A model generated the notes under the pieces. That model was not told the DNA's origin. It ran no database searches and worked only from the letters and a program-made list of their open reading frames with translations. This document shows positions 1 to 5,929 of a DNA stretch of 10,446 nt, piece after piece; the first letter of the stretch is position 1; every line of letters begins with the position of its first letter. Position numbers and translations under genes: made by a program. The DNA is from Enterococcus_E cecorum_C (GTDB lineage Bacteria; Bacillota; Bacilli; Lactobacillales; Enterococcaceae), in NCBI RefSeq assembly GCF_052119425.1, contig NZ_JBQKFH010000058.1, forward strand, positions 1-10,446, written 5' to 3'.

Positions 1-84
1 GTCGACTTAATTATAGAGGAAACAGATGTCTTTTTCTATTATTATGAGTATAAAAAAAGATATTTAGTGTTATCCTCCGTTTGA
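1..84 (+). CDS. Possible C-terminal end of an unidentified upstream protein (partial)
   Basis: Frame 1 is open from the window edge to a TGA at 82-84, giving 27 residues rich in aromatic and charged residues (a run FFYYYEYKK) and ending in LVLSSV. A good intrinsic terminator follows at 115-147, as expected after a gene end. The fragment is too short to assign a family, and an open frame of this length can occur by chance in AT-rich DNA. It is a tentative call; the sequence to the left of the window would settle it. Confidence 0.35.
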   Translation, partial: VDLIIEETDVFFYYYEYKKRYLVLSSV

Positions 85-103
85 GTAACAACACTAAATA
101 TCT
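58..103. repeat. Perfect 14-bp inverted repeat
   Basis: The arm AGATATTTAGTGTT at 58-71 is exactly complementary to AACACTAAATATCT at 90-103, with an 18-base spacer. The spacer contains the putative TGA stop of the upstream reading frame and, read on the minus strand, a GGAGGA sequence. There is no T-run directly after the right arm, so this is not a classical terminator by itself; the terminator starts 12 bases further on. It could be an mRNA 3'-end stabilising hairpin or an operator. Confidence 0.7.
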
Positions 104-114
104 TAGACCCCAAA

Positions 115-147
115 AGGCACTCTAAAGTTTTAGGGTGTCTTTTTTTC
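115..147 (+). terminator. Rho-independent terminator of the upstream gene
   Basis: The left arm GGCACTCTAAA (116-126) pairs with TTTAGGGTGTC (about 129-139) with two G-T wobbles and a very short loop, followed by a run of seven to eight T. It closes whatever is transcribed from the left edge and insulates the DUF1304 gene. Confidence 0.8.
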
Positions 148-180
148 ATAAGGTCGGAAAGTATCTTGTAAAGTCTCGGA

Positions 181-189
181 TGTTATAAT
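181..189 (+). promoter_or_regulatory. Candidate extended -10 promoter upstream of the DUF1304 gene
   Basis: TGTTATAAT matches an extended -10 (TGn followed by TATAAT at 184-189). No good -35 box lies at the usual distance; the best is TATCTT at 162-167. The extended -10 makes a promoter plausible. It would give a leader of about 100 bases that includes the hairpin at 201-226. Confidence 0.4.
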
Positions 190-200
190 GTCTAGCTATG

Positions 201-226
201 CCTTTTGGATGATTGTATCAAAAAGG
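201..226 (+). promoter_or_regulatory. Hairpin between the two candidate promoters of the DUF1304 gene
   Basis: CCTTTTGGAT (201-210) pairs with ATCAAAAAGG (217-226) over ten positions with one G-A mismatch and a six-base loop. It sits downstream of the candidate promoter at 181-189 and just upstream of the promoter at 239-267. It could be an operator or a leader structure; no T-run follows the right arm. Confidence 0.4.
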
Positions 227-238
227 TAGGCAGAAAAA

Positions 239-267
239 TTGCGAATGAATACGTGTTTCGCTATGAT
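239..267 (+). promoter_or_regulatory. Promoter of the DUF1304 gene
   Basis: TTGCGA at 239-244 and TATGAT at 262-267 are separated by 17 bases, a good sigma-A promoter. Transcription would begin near 274, leaving a leader of about 30 bases before the preferred ATG at 303. Confidence 0.6.
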
Positions 268-302
268 AGTTTGGTAATAAAATGTGTGAAAGGATGTTAA
301 AA

Positions 303-668
303 ATGATTATCTTGTTTAAAGTATTAGTGGTCTTAGTGGCATTGGAATTTTTGTACATTATGTATTTGGAAACTTTTGCAACAACTTCAGACAAAACAGC
401 TCAAACTTTTAAGATGACTGCACAAGAATTGCAAAATAAAAATGTACAAACCCTATTTAAAAATCAAGGAATCTATAATGGCTTGATTGCTTTAGGATTG
501 TTGTATGGTTTATCTTTTGTACAGGATAACTTAGCTTTTGTACGCTTCTTATTGGTTTACATTATCTTAGTAGCAGCTTATGGCGCCTATTCAAGTGATA
601 AATCGATTTTATTGAAACAAGGTGGACTAGCGATTCTTGCATTTATAGTTAGTTTGTTTTTGAAGTAA
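303..668 (+). CDS. DUF1304 family small integral membrane protein
   Basis: This encodes a 121-residue, very hydrophobic protein with about four membrane-spanning segments (roughly residues 3-22, 57-75, 80-98 and 106-120). I assign it to DUF1304 from the family pattern: an N-terminal helix with conserved glutamates (VALEFLYIMYLETF, residues 12-25), the motif NQGIYNG at 54-60, and QGGLA in the last helix at 106-110. The family has no established biochemical function that I know of. The frame is open from an ATG at 282, but AGGA at 291-294 lies eight bases before the ATG at 303, whereas the ATGs at 282 and 294 have no suitably placed site, so 303 is preferred. It is probably a single-gene transcript: it has its own promoter at 239-267, and argS has a separate one. 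No convincing terminator follows it. Confidence 0.75.
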   Translation: MIILFKVLVVLVALEFLYIMYLETFATTSDKTAQTFKMTAQELQNKNVQTLFKNQGIYNGLIALGLLYGLSFVQDNLAFVRFLLVYIILVAAYGAYSSDKSILLKQGGLAILAFIVSLFLK

Positions 669-690
669 GTCAGCTAGAATAAGGTTTCTA

Positions 691-742
691 AGTTATTTTC
701 AAAACACACCAGTTATTTTCATGAATTTTCATTTTTGGTGTG
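691..742. repeat. Short direct and inverted repeats downstream of the DUF1304 gene
   Basis: AGTTATTTTCA occurs twice, at 691-701 and 711-721. CACACC at 705-710 is complementary to GGTGTG at 737-742, and ATGAATTTTCAT at 721-732 is a small inverted repeat. No T-run follows the right arm, so a terminator is not well supported. The right half abuts the argS promoter, so an operator role is possible but unproven. Confidence 0.3.
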
Positions 743-769
743 GAAATTTAGATAGAGGTTTGCTATAAT
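741..769 (+). promoter_or_regulatory. Promoter of the T-box-argS-argR transcript
   Basis: TGCTATAAT at 761-769 is a full extended -10 with a perfect TATAAT at 764-769. The -35 at 17 bases spacing (TGGAAA, 741-746) is weak, as is common with an extended -10. Transcription would start near 776, just before the T-box leader. Confidence 0.65.
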
Positions 770-783
770 CAAATCGATATGGA

Positions 784-1006
784 TATCTTTAAAGAGAAAG
801 TAAATCTAACTCTGCTTTTAGCGAGTCTGGGAAGGTGGAAGCCAGATAAGTAAGACAGATTGAAACGCGCTTTGATACAAAGATACGGCAGCTACCGTTA
901 TAGCAAAAGTGGGTCCTAATAAAGAGGACAAGTAGAGTGGTACCGCGGAATGAAATTCGTCTCTAGTGTTAATGGTTTAGTATAATCGTGACACTAGGGC
1001 TTTTTT
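784..1006 (+). ncRNA. T-box riboswitch (tRNA-Arg sensing) with antiterminator and terminator
   Basis: This leader switches argS on when tRNA-Arg is uncharged. Stem I features are visible: the AGTA motif at 799-802, the distal region with AGCGAG at 820-825 and the GGTGGAAG element near 834-841, and base-helix pairing of 784-790 with 879-885. The specifier region on the 3' side holds CGC (arginine) at 866-868. The T-box proper, AGAGTGGTACCGCGG, is at 934-948; its TGGT (938-941) would pair with the ACCA end of the tRNA. TAGAG (933-937) can pair with CTCTA (961-965) as antiterminator. The same 961-970 segment pairs instead with 990-999 to form the terminator, followed by T6 at 1001-1006, so the two structures exclude each other. 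The arginine codon and the downstream argS support each other. Confidence 0.95.
961..1006 (+). terminator. Regulated terminator of the argS T-box
   Basis: CTCTAGTGTT (961-970) pairs with the segment 990-999 over ten positions (two G-T wobbles), followed by TTTTTT at 1001-1006. It forms when charged tRNA fails to stabilise the antiterminator. Confidence 0.9.
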
Positions 1007-1052
1007 ATTACAAAATGCTAAAAATATCAGATAAACATTAGGAGGAAATTCG

Positions 1053-2744
1053 ATGAATAACCAAGCAATTGTCGCAAAAACTTTGCATCAAGCATTGAGT
1101 GAACATTTAACGTATGAACAAATCGAAAACTTATTAGAAAAACCAAAATATGCCGAACATGGAGATGTAGCTTTTCCAGTATTCTCATTGGCTAAAATCT
1201 TCCGTAAAGCACCGCAACAAATCGCTACAGAATTAGTGGCACAATTAGATACAACTGGATTTGAAAAAGTTGAAGTAGTAGGCGCTTATCTTAACTTCTT
1301 CATGGATAAAGCACAAGTATCTAGCCAAGTCCTACGAGAAGTGTTAACGCAAAAAGCAAGTTTCGGCTCACAAAATATCGGCCAAAATAAACAAGTACCA
1401 ATTGATATGTCTTCACCAAATATTGCCAAACCAATGTCAATGGGGCATCTACGTTCAACTGTGATTGGTAATTCGATTGGTTTCTTATTAGAGAAAATTG
1501 GCTATCAACCCGTTCGTATTAACCACTTAGGAGATTGGGGAACACAATTTGGTAAATTAATCGTGGCTTACAAACTTTGGGGAAGTCAAGAAGCCGTGGA
1601 AAAAGATCCAATTGCTGAATTATTACGCTTATATGTAGATTTCCATGAAAAAGCTGAAACCCAACCTGAACTAGAAGATGAAGCACGTGCCTGGTTTAAA
1701 AAACTAGAAGATGGCGATGAAGAAGCTTTAGCATTATGGCAGTGGTTCCGCGATGAGTCCTTAAAAGAATTTACGGACATCTATGACTTATTAGAAGTGA
1801 AGTTTGATTCTTTCAATGGAGAAGCTTTCTACAATGATAAGATGGATGAAGTCGTAACCATGTTAGAAGAAAAACATCTATTAAAAGAAGATAAAGGGGC
1901 AGAAATTGTCGATTTATCTACTTATGATTTAAATCCAGCATTAATCCGCAAATCTGATGGTGCGACTTTATATATTACGCGTGACTTAGCAGCGGCCTTA
2001 TATCGCAAACGTACTTATGATTTCGGTCAATCACTTTACGTTGTGGGTAATGAACAAAGCAATCACTTTAAACAATTAAAAGCAGTGTTGAAGGAAATGG
2101 GCTTTGATTGGGCAGAAGATATGCATCATGTGCCATTTGGTTTGATTACAAAAGATGGTAAGAAATTGTCTACTCGTAAAGGAAAAATTATCTTACTTGC
2201 TGAAGTATTGAATGAAGCAATTGAATTAGCCAAAGCCCAAATTATTGAAAAGAACCCTACATTAGAAAATAAAGATGAAGTAGCTCGTCAAGTCGGTGTG
2301 GGAGCTGTTGTTTTCCATGATTTGAAAAATGACCGTTTGAATAACTTTGACTTTGCTTTAGATGAAGTGGTACGTTTTGAAGGAGAAACGGGACCATATG
2401 TACAATATACACATGCTCGTTGCCAAAGTTTATTAGCTAAGGCTGCTTTTGATGTTGAAAATGTTGGTGATTTAAGCTTAAACGATGAAGAATCATGGGA
2501 AGTCATCAAATTAATCCAAAGCTATCCAGAAGTAGTCTTACAAGCGGCGAATACTTATGAACCATCTGTCATTGCAAAACATGCGATTAAATTATCTCAA
2601 GCTTTCAATAAATACTATGCCCATAGTAAAGTATTGGCTGATGATGATCAAAAACAAGCCCGCTTAAGTCTAGTTTATGCGGTAAGTGTCTTGTTAAAAG
2701 AAGATTTACGCTTGTTAGGTTTACATGCTCCAAATCAAATGTAA
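1053..2744 (+). CDS. argS: Arginyl-tRNA synthetase
   Basis: Class I aminoacyl-tRNA synthetase (EC 6.1.1.19), cytoplasmic, attaching arginine to tRNA-Arg with ATP. The 563-residue length is normal for the family. Visible landmarks: the N-terminal additional domain (about residues 1-90, with EHGDVAF at 35-41) that contacts the tRNA D-loop; the HIGH-type ATP site SPNIAKPMSMGHLRST at 121-136; GDWGTQFG at 160-167; the KMSKS-equivalent KKLSTRKG at 370-377; and a C-terminal helical anticodon-binding domain with GPYVQYTHAR followed by a typical DALR end. AGGAGGAA at 1040-1047 lies five bases before the ATG. The gene is under control of the arginine T-box just upstream. argR follows 13 bases after the stop and is probably cotranscribed. 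Confidence 0.98.
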   Translation: MNNQAIVAKTLHQALSEHLTYEQIENLLEKPKYAEHGDVAFPVFSLAKIFRKAPQQIATELVAQLDTTGFEKVEVVGAYLNFFMDKAQVSSQVLREVLTQKASFGSQNIGQNKQVPIDMSSPNIAKPMSMGHLRSTVIGNSIGFLLEKIGYQPVRINHLGDWGTQFGKLIVAYKLWGSQEAVEKDPIAELLRLYVDFHEKAETQPELEDEARAWFKKLEDGDEEALALWQWFRDESLKEFTDIYDLLEVKFDSFNGEAFYNDKMDEVVTMLEEKHLLKEDKGAEIVDLSTYDLNPALIRKSDGATLYITRDLAAALYRKRTYDFGQSLYVVGNEQSNHFKQLKAVLKEMGFDWAEDMHHVPFGLITKDGKKLSTRKGKIILLAEVLNEAIELAKAQIIEKNPTLENKDEVARQVGVGAVVFHDLKNDRLNNFDFALDEVVRFEGETGPYVQYTHARCQSLLAKAAFDVENVGDLSLNDEESWEVIKLIQSYPEVVLQAANTYEPSVIAKHAIKLSQAFNKYYAHSKVLADDDQKQARLSLVYAVSVLLKEDLRLLGLHAPNQM

Positions 2745-2757
2745 TGAGGAGGTCAAC

Positions 2758-3219
2758 ATGAAAAAAGAACAGCGTCATCAATTAATTGTAGATATTTTGA
2801 CTAACCATGTCATTCGTACGCAAGAAGAGTTGTTACAGTATTTGAAAGAACATGGCGTTACAGCTACTCAGGCGACGATTTCTCGAGACTTAAATGACTT
2901 AAAAGTAATCAAGGCAACTATGGAAAATGGCGAAAAGCAGTTGAAATTATTTACAAGCGATGAGTTGAAGAGTCAAGAAGACCAGGCTCATTTGCACCAA
3001 TTGATTGCGGAAATGGTGATTAAAGTGGACCGTGTACAATTTATGACGATTGTTCACACCCAACCTGATAGTGCTCAAATGATTAGTGCCTTAGTGGATG
3101 AAATTGATATCCCTGAAAAAGTTGCTTCTCTGGCAGGTTTTGATACCGTGGTCATTATTTCTCGTTCAGAAGAAGAAGCACAAAAAATCGAAGCAATGTT
3201 TATTGAAAATATGATGTAA
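2758..3219 (+). CDS. argR: ArgR/AhrC family transcriptional regulator
   Basis: A 153-residue repressor of arginine metabolism genes. Residues 1-70 form the winged helix-turn-helix domain, with the hallmark recognition segment QATISRDL at 38-45. Residues about 80-153 form the hexamerisation and effector domain. I chose ATG 2758 because AGGAGG at 2747-2752 is ideally placed; an in-frame ATG at 2725 inside argS lacks a site and gives an unlikely N-terminus. In classical members (E. coli ArgR, B. subtilis AhrC) the effector site contains GDDT, and both aspartates bind arginine. Here the segment is AGFDT (126-130), with phenylalanine in place of the first aspartate, so arginine binding may be altered or lost. 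Several Lactobacillales carry more than one ArgR paralogue, and a division of labour is known in Lactococcus lactis. The gene lies 13 bases after argS, an arrangement also seen in streptococci. Confidence 0.95.
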   Translation: MKKEQRHQLIVDILTNHVIRTQEELLQYLKEHGVTATQATISRDLNDLKVIKATMENGEKQLKLFTSDELKSQEDQAHLHQLIAEMVIKVDRVQFMTIVHTQPDSAQMISALVDEIDIPEKVASLAGFDTVVIISRSEEEAQKIEAMFIENMM

Positions 3220-3227
3220 AGAAAAAT

Positions 3228-3258
3228 CCTGCAGTGTCGTGTGCACTGTAGGTTTTTT
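3228..3258 (+). terminator. Rho-independent terminator of argS-argR
   Basis: CCTGCAGTG (3228-3236) pairs with CACTGTAGG (3244-3252) with one G-T wobble and a seven-base loop, followed by TTTTTT at 3253-3258. It ends the argS-argR transcript nine bases after the argR stop. Confidence 0.9.
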
Positions 3259-3306
3259 CAGTTCGTAGTGGTTGTTTAGAATTTTATAAATTGTGTCGGT
3301 TTTACC

Positions 3307-3335
3307 TTTTCAATTGGCTAAAAGATTACTATAAT
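3307..3335 (+). promoter_or_regulatory. Promoter of the rodA-yusI-gcvH unit
   Basis: TTTTCA at 3307-3312 and a perfect TATAAT at 3330-3335 are separated by 17 bases. It lies after the argR terminator and about 35 bases before the rodA start. Confidence 0.65.
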
Positions 3336-3371
3336 AAGGAAATGAAATATTTTTTAGAAAAGAGAGAATGA

Positions 3372-4565
3372 ATGGAAAATACACGAAGAAATGCGGCGAT
3401 GCAAGAAAGCCGAATTGATTATGGTGTGATATTGCCGGTCTTTTTATTATGTATTATCGGTCTTGCTTCGTTGTATGTGGCGTTGTCCCAAGATCCTGCT
3501 AAGCCCAATGTCATTCGTGGCGTAGGATTTCAAGCCTTGTGGTATGTTTTAGGGATTGGCGCTATCATTGTTATTATGCATATTCGCGCAAAAGTCCTCT
3601 GGAAATTGACGCCGATTATCTATGGTGCTGGACTTTTTGTGATGGCTATTTTGTTGAAATTCTATGACCGTTCGATTGCGGCTGTGACGGGTTCGAAAAA
3701 CTGGTTTGCCTTTGGGAGCTTTACTTTACAGCCGGCCGAACTGATGAAGATTGCCTATATTTTGATGTTGGCTTTAGTCGTAACGCAGCATAATGGTCGT
3801 CATCGCAAGCGTACGTTAGAGTCAGATGGCCAGTTAATTGCGAAAATGTTAGCTGTCACGTTGCCTGTGTTGGTACTTATCTTGCTACAAAAAGACTTTG
3901 GTACGATGTTAGTGTTCTTGGCTATTTTTAGTGGCGTCTTTTTGATGTCAGGTATTTCATGGAAAATTATCATCCCAGTCTTTGCGGTAATGGCGATATT
4001 TGGTGGAATACTTATTTTTCTCGTTTTGTCAGAATCAGGACGTAATATTTTATATCATATGGGCTTTAAACCTTATCAATTTGCTCGTATCGACTCTTGG
4101 TTAGACCCTTTCCATGATTTGCAAGGTTCTTCACGGCAAGTCGCTTCTTCTATTGCGGCGATTGCTTCTGGTGGGATGTTTGGTAAAGGATTTAATGTCA
4201 GTGATATTTATGTATCGGTGCGCGAGTCGGATATGATTTTTTCTGTAATAGGTGAAAACTTTGGCTTTATCGGTAGTACCTTAGTCATTGTGCTGTACTT
4301 TATGTTGATTTACCAAATGATTCGCGTATGTTTTGATACAAATAATGAGTTTTATGCATATATTTCTACCGGGATTATTATGATGATTTTATTCCATGTG
4401 TTTGAAAATATCGGCGCCAATATCGGGCTTTTACCATTAACTGGGATTCCGTTGCCTTTCATTAGTCAAGGGGGCTCGGCGTTATTAAGTAATTTAATCG
4501 GGATTGGGTTGATATTATCTATGAGGTATCAATCTACTAATCCATATTCACATTTGGAGGGATAA
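3372..4565 (+). CDS. rodA: RodA-type SEDS peptidoglycan glycosyltransferase (FtsW/RodA/SpoVE family)
   Basis: SEDS-family membrane enzyme that polymerises lipid II into glycan strands, working with a class B penicillin-binding protein on the outer membrane face. The 397-residue protein has about ten hydrophobic segments starting near residue 17. Conserved landmarks: KNWFAFGSFTLQPAELMK (109-126), KDFGTMLVF (174-182), a large extracellular loop with SSRQVASSIAAIASGG (253-268) and RESDMIFSVIGENFGF (284-299), whose D287 is the likely catalytic aspartate, and the C-terminal PLPFISQGGSALL (360-372). The VRESDMIFSVIGE form and the non-division context favour RodA over FtsW, but family members are hard to separate by eye. 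The ATG at 3372 has only a weak AGAGAG site. It is first in a three-gene unit; the next ribosome binding site overlaps its last codons. Confidence 0.9.
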   Translation: MENTRRNAAMQESRIDYGVILPVFLLCIIGLASLYVALSQDPAKPNVIRGVGFQALWYVLGIGAIIVIMHIRAKVLWKLTPIIYGAGLFVMAILLKFYDRSIAAVTGSKNWFAFGSFTLQPAELMKIAYILMLALVVTQHNGRHRKRTLESDGQLIAKMLAVTLPVLVLILLQKDFGTMLVFLAIFSGVFLMSGISWKIIIPVFAVMAIFGGILIFLVLSESGRNILYHMGFKPYQFARIDSWLDPFHDLQGSSRQVASSIAAIASGGMFGKGFNVSDIYVSVRESDMIFSVIGENFGFIGSTLVIVLYFMLIYQMIRVCFDTNNEFYAYISTGIIMMILFHVFENIGANIGLLPLTGIPLPFISQGGSALLSNLIGIGLILSMRYQSTNPYSHLEG

Positions 4566-4567
4566 AG

Positions 4568-4924
4568 ATGTATACAATGTATTGGTATCCAAAGTGTTCA
4601 ACTTGTAAAAAAGCGGCGAAACACTTAGAAAATAAAGGGATTGTGCCAGAATTTATCGATATTAAGGAAAATCCGCCCAAAGCAAGTCAGCTACAAACTT
4701 GGATGGAACAAAGTGAACTACCGATTCGTCGTTTCTTTAATACTAGTGGCATGAAGTACAAAGAGTTGCATTTAAAAGATAAAGTCGATACACTAAATAT
4801 GAAAGATGCTTGTGAGTTATTAGCAACAGATGGTATGCTAATTAAGCGCCCGATTTTATTAAAAGACGGTGTGTTTGTAAGTATCGGTTATAAAGAAGAT
4901 GTATATGAAAGGTTGGATGCATAA
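4568..4924 (+). CDS. Spx/ArsC-fold thioredoxin-like protein, YusI type
   Basis: A 118-residue protein of the ArsC/Spx/MgsR/YffB superfamily (thioredoxin-like fold). It has the redox motif CSTC at residues 10-13 after a first beta strand (MYTMYWYPK), an IDIKENPP segment at 30-37, and the typical KRPILL motif at 93-98 close to the C-terminus. These features fit the whole superfamily, so neither arsenate reduction nor RNA polymerase binding can be inferred safely. The neighbour is a GcvH-like gene, as for B. subtilis yusI next to gcvH, which makes YusI the best label. GGAGGG at 4556-4561 lies six bases before the ATG and overlaps the rodA stop region. Its TAA shares its final A with the ATG of the next gene, indicating translational coupling. 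Confidence 0.85.
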   Translation: MYTMYWYPKCSTCKKAAKHLENKGIVPEFIDIKENPPKASQLQTWMEQSELPIRRFFNTSGMKYKELHLKDKVDTLNMKDACELLATDGMLIKRPILLKDGVFVSIGYKEDVYERLDA

Positions 4925-5250
4925 TGGAAAAACAATGCTTAAAACATAAAGATGATTTATGGATTTTATATAATGGTAAGGAATACTGTGTGGGATTGAC
5001 GAAAAAAGCCCAAGACGATTTAGGAGCTGTCACTTTTGCCTCTCTACCTAAAGTGGATGTAAAAGTAGTAGCCGGCGCACCAGTCGTTGAAGTTGAAGCA
5101 GAAAAAGCGGTCTGCGAATTTGCGAGCCCTTTAGCAGGGGTGGTATCTTCTGTTAATGAAAATACTGCTGATTTAAACGCAGAAGATGAAATGAAAGCTT
5201 GGTTATTTAGCTTGAAAGACGTCGAGGTTGCAGAATTCGATGCTTTATAA
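4924..5250 (+). CDS. GcvH-like lipoyl-domain protein (short form)
   Basis: A 108-residue protein of the glycine cleavage H protein family. The lipoylation site is visible as VEAEKAVCEFASPLAG (57-72), with K61 as the likely lipoylated lysine at the tip of the beta hairpin; the downstream SPLAGVVSSVNE matches the family. The N-terminal WILYNGKEYCVGLTKKAQDDLG segment (13-34) matches the H-protein start. Classical GcvH has about 125-130 residues, so this one is short, missing part of the C-terminal helical region. No gcvT or gcvP is in the window. In Firmicutes, GcvH can also act as a lipoyl relay for 2-oxoacid dehydrogenases, and short GcvH-L forms are known; such a relay role is my inference. 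It starts on the last base of the yusI-like stop (TAATG); AAAGG at 4908-4912 may help initiation. Confidence 0.85.
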   Translation: MEKQCLKHKDDLWILYNGKEYCVGLTKKAQDDLGAVTFASLPKVDVKVVAGAPVVEVEAEKAVCEFASPLAGVVSSVNENTADLNAEDEMKAWLFSLKDVEVAEFDAL

Positions 5251-5272
5251 TTTTTAATATTTGCATGAATGA

Positions 5273-5308
5273 AACCTATTAGCTGTGTTTGGCTAGTAGG
5301 TTTTTTTT
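5273..5308 (+). terminator. Rho-independent terminator of the rodA-yusI-gcvH unit
   Basis: AACCTATTAGC (5273-5283) pairs with the arm at 5291-5302 (GCTAGTAGGTT, one mismatch), separated by a loop of about seven bases and followed by eight T at 5301-5308. It is 22 bases past the GcvH-like stop. Confidence 0.9.
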
Positions 5309-5811
5309 GCGTTTCGAGGTGGATTCTAAAAGGGGGGGTTGGTAAAAAACGGTCTATTGAGAAAAGTTCTCAATTAGCGGAAATATACGCATAAACATAC
5401 AAATTACTGGGTAAATGATTGATTTTTAGCTACTAAATCTAAAAAATCATTCTAAATAAGCTTAAATAAAGCAATAAATACTAAAATATGTGATTTTAAT
5501 ATGAAAAATTATGCATTGTATCCATGCGTTATTTTTATTTTTTTTGACACTTATAAAACATTAATATATCAATAATTATGTGAGATGAAGTTTACAAAGT
5601 ATTTACATATTATTGATATAAAAACATTTGGTTATGTTAGTAAAGTGTTTTACTTTATAATTTTTCTAAATATTATATAGGTATAAATGTTAATCTATCA
5701 ATATTTTTTCTGTTTTTCATCGGTTGTATAATAAAGCTGTTATCTTATGCTTCGAAAACATTTTTAAAAAGGCTGTAAATCAATAAATGCTAGTATGTAA
5801 ACCTTGAAAAT
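5309..5811. other. AT-rich noncoding stretch upstream of the adhesin
   Basis: No convincing gene is present on either strand. Composition is markedly more AT-rich than in the flanking genes. Items seen: a G7 tract at 5332-5338; a perfect 8-bp hairpin ATTGAGAA/TTCTCAAT (5356-5363 with 5367-5374, three-base loop); an imperfect stem between 5414-5429 and 5439-5451; a TTGACA at 5544-5549 preceded by eight T, with only poor -10 candidates; and a TATAAT at 5727-5732 without a good -35. Such DNA upstream of a surface protein is typical of a long regulatory region or of DNA acquired separately from the housekeeping genes. Confidence 0.6.
5356..5374. repeat. Short perfect hairpin in the adhesin upstream region
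   Basis: ATTGAGAA (5356-5363) and TTCTCAAT (5367-5374) are exact complements around a three-base loop. There is no T-run, so it is not a terminator. It could be an operator for a regulator of the adhesin, but nothing ties it to one. Confidence 0.45.
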
Positions 5812-5839
5812 TTGACATTAATTTTTATTTTTATATAAT
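5812..5839 (+). promoter_or_regulatory. Main promoter of the adhesin gene
   Basis: A consensus TTGACA at 5812-5817 and a consensus TATAAT at 5834-5839 are separated by 16 bases. The spacer contains ATTTTT twice in tandem (5821-5826, 5827-5832). Transcription would start near 5846, giving a leader of about 85 bases before the ATG at 5930. Both hexamers being perfect suggests a strong promoter, one base short of the best spacing. Confidence 0.85.
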
Positions 5840-5929
5840 CGAAAACATATTAACGAATGACCAGTTTGGGAGAATGGTTATTTAAAATGAAATGAGAATA
5901 AGAAATTCAAATTGAGAAAGGGAATTAGT

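Noticed and set aside
1586..1780. Minus-strand open frame inside argS
   Set aside because: It lies wholly within a certain gene, is serine-rich low-complexity sequence as expected from antisense of Glu/Lys codons, and has no ribosome binding site context.
2288..2509. Minus-strand open frame inside argS
   Set aside because: Antisense shadow of the conserved C-terminal part of argS, with no recognisable domain.
2725..2757. Longer ArgR N-terminus starting inside argS
   Set aside because: The ATG at 2725 lacks a ribosome binding site and adds 11 residues that the family does not have; AGGAGG is ideally placed for 2758.
4568..4924. Arsenate reductase ArsC
   Set aside because: The fold family is shared, but no ars genes are nearby, and the CXXC motif and gcvH neighbour fit Spx/YusI-type proteins better.
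4842..5033. Minus-strand open frame across the YusI-like/GcvH-like junction
   Set aside because: Overlaps two well-supported genes and shows no family features.
5500..5517. ARG-box-like sequence upstream of the adhesin
   Set aside because: It matches the remembered AhrC operator consensus at about 13 of 18 positions, but most matches are A or T in a very AT-rich region, and no paired second box was found.
5857..5895. Twelve-codon leader peptide (MTSLGEWLFKMK) in the adhesin mRNA leader
   Set aside because: There is an ATG and an in-frame TGA, but no ribosome binding site upstream and no attenuator structure, so chance is the simpler explanation.
5912..5929. TTG start for the adhesin
   Set aside because: The ribosome binding site at 5917-5923 lies downstream of this TTG and is correctly spaced for the ATG at 5930.
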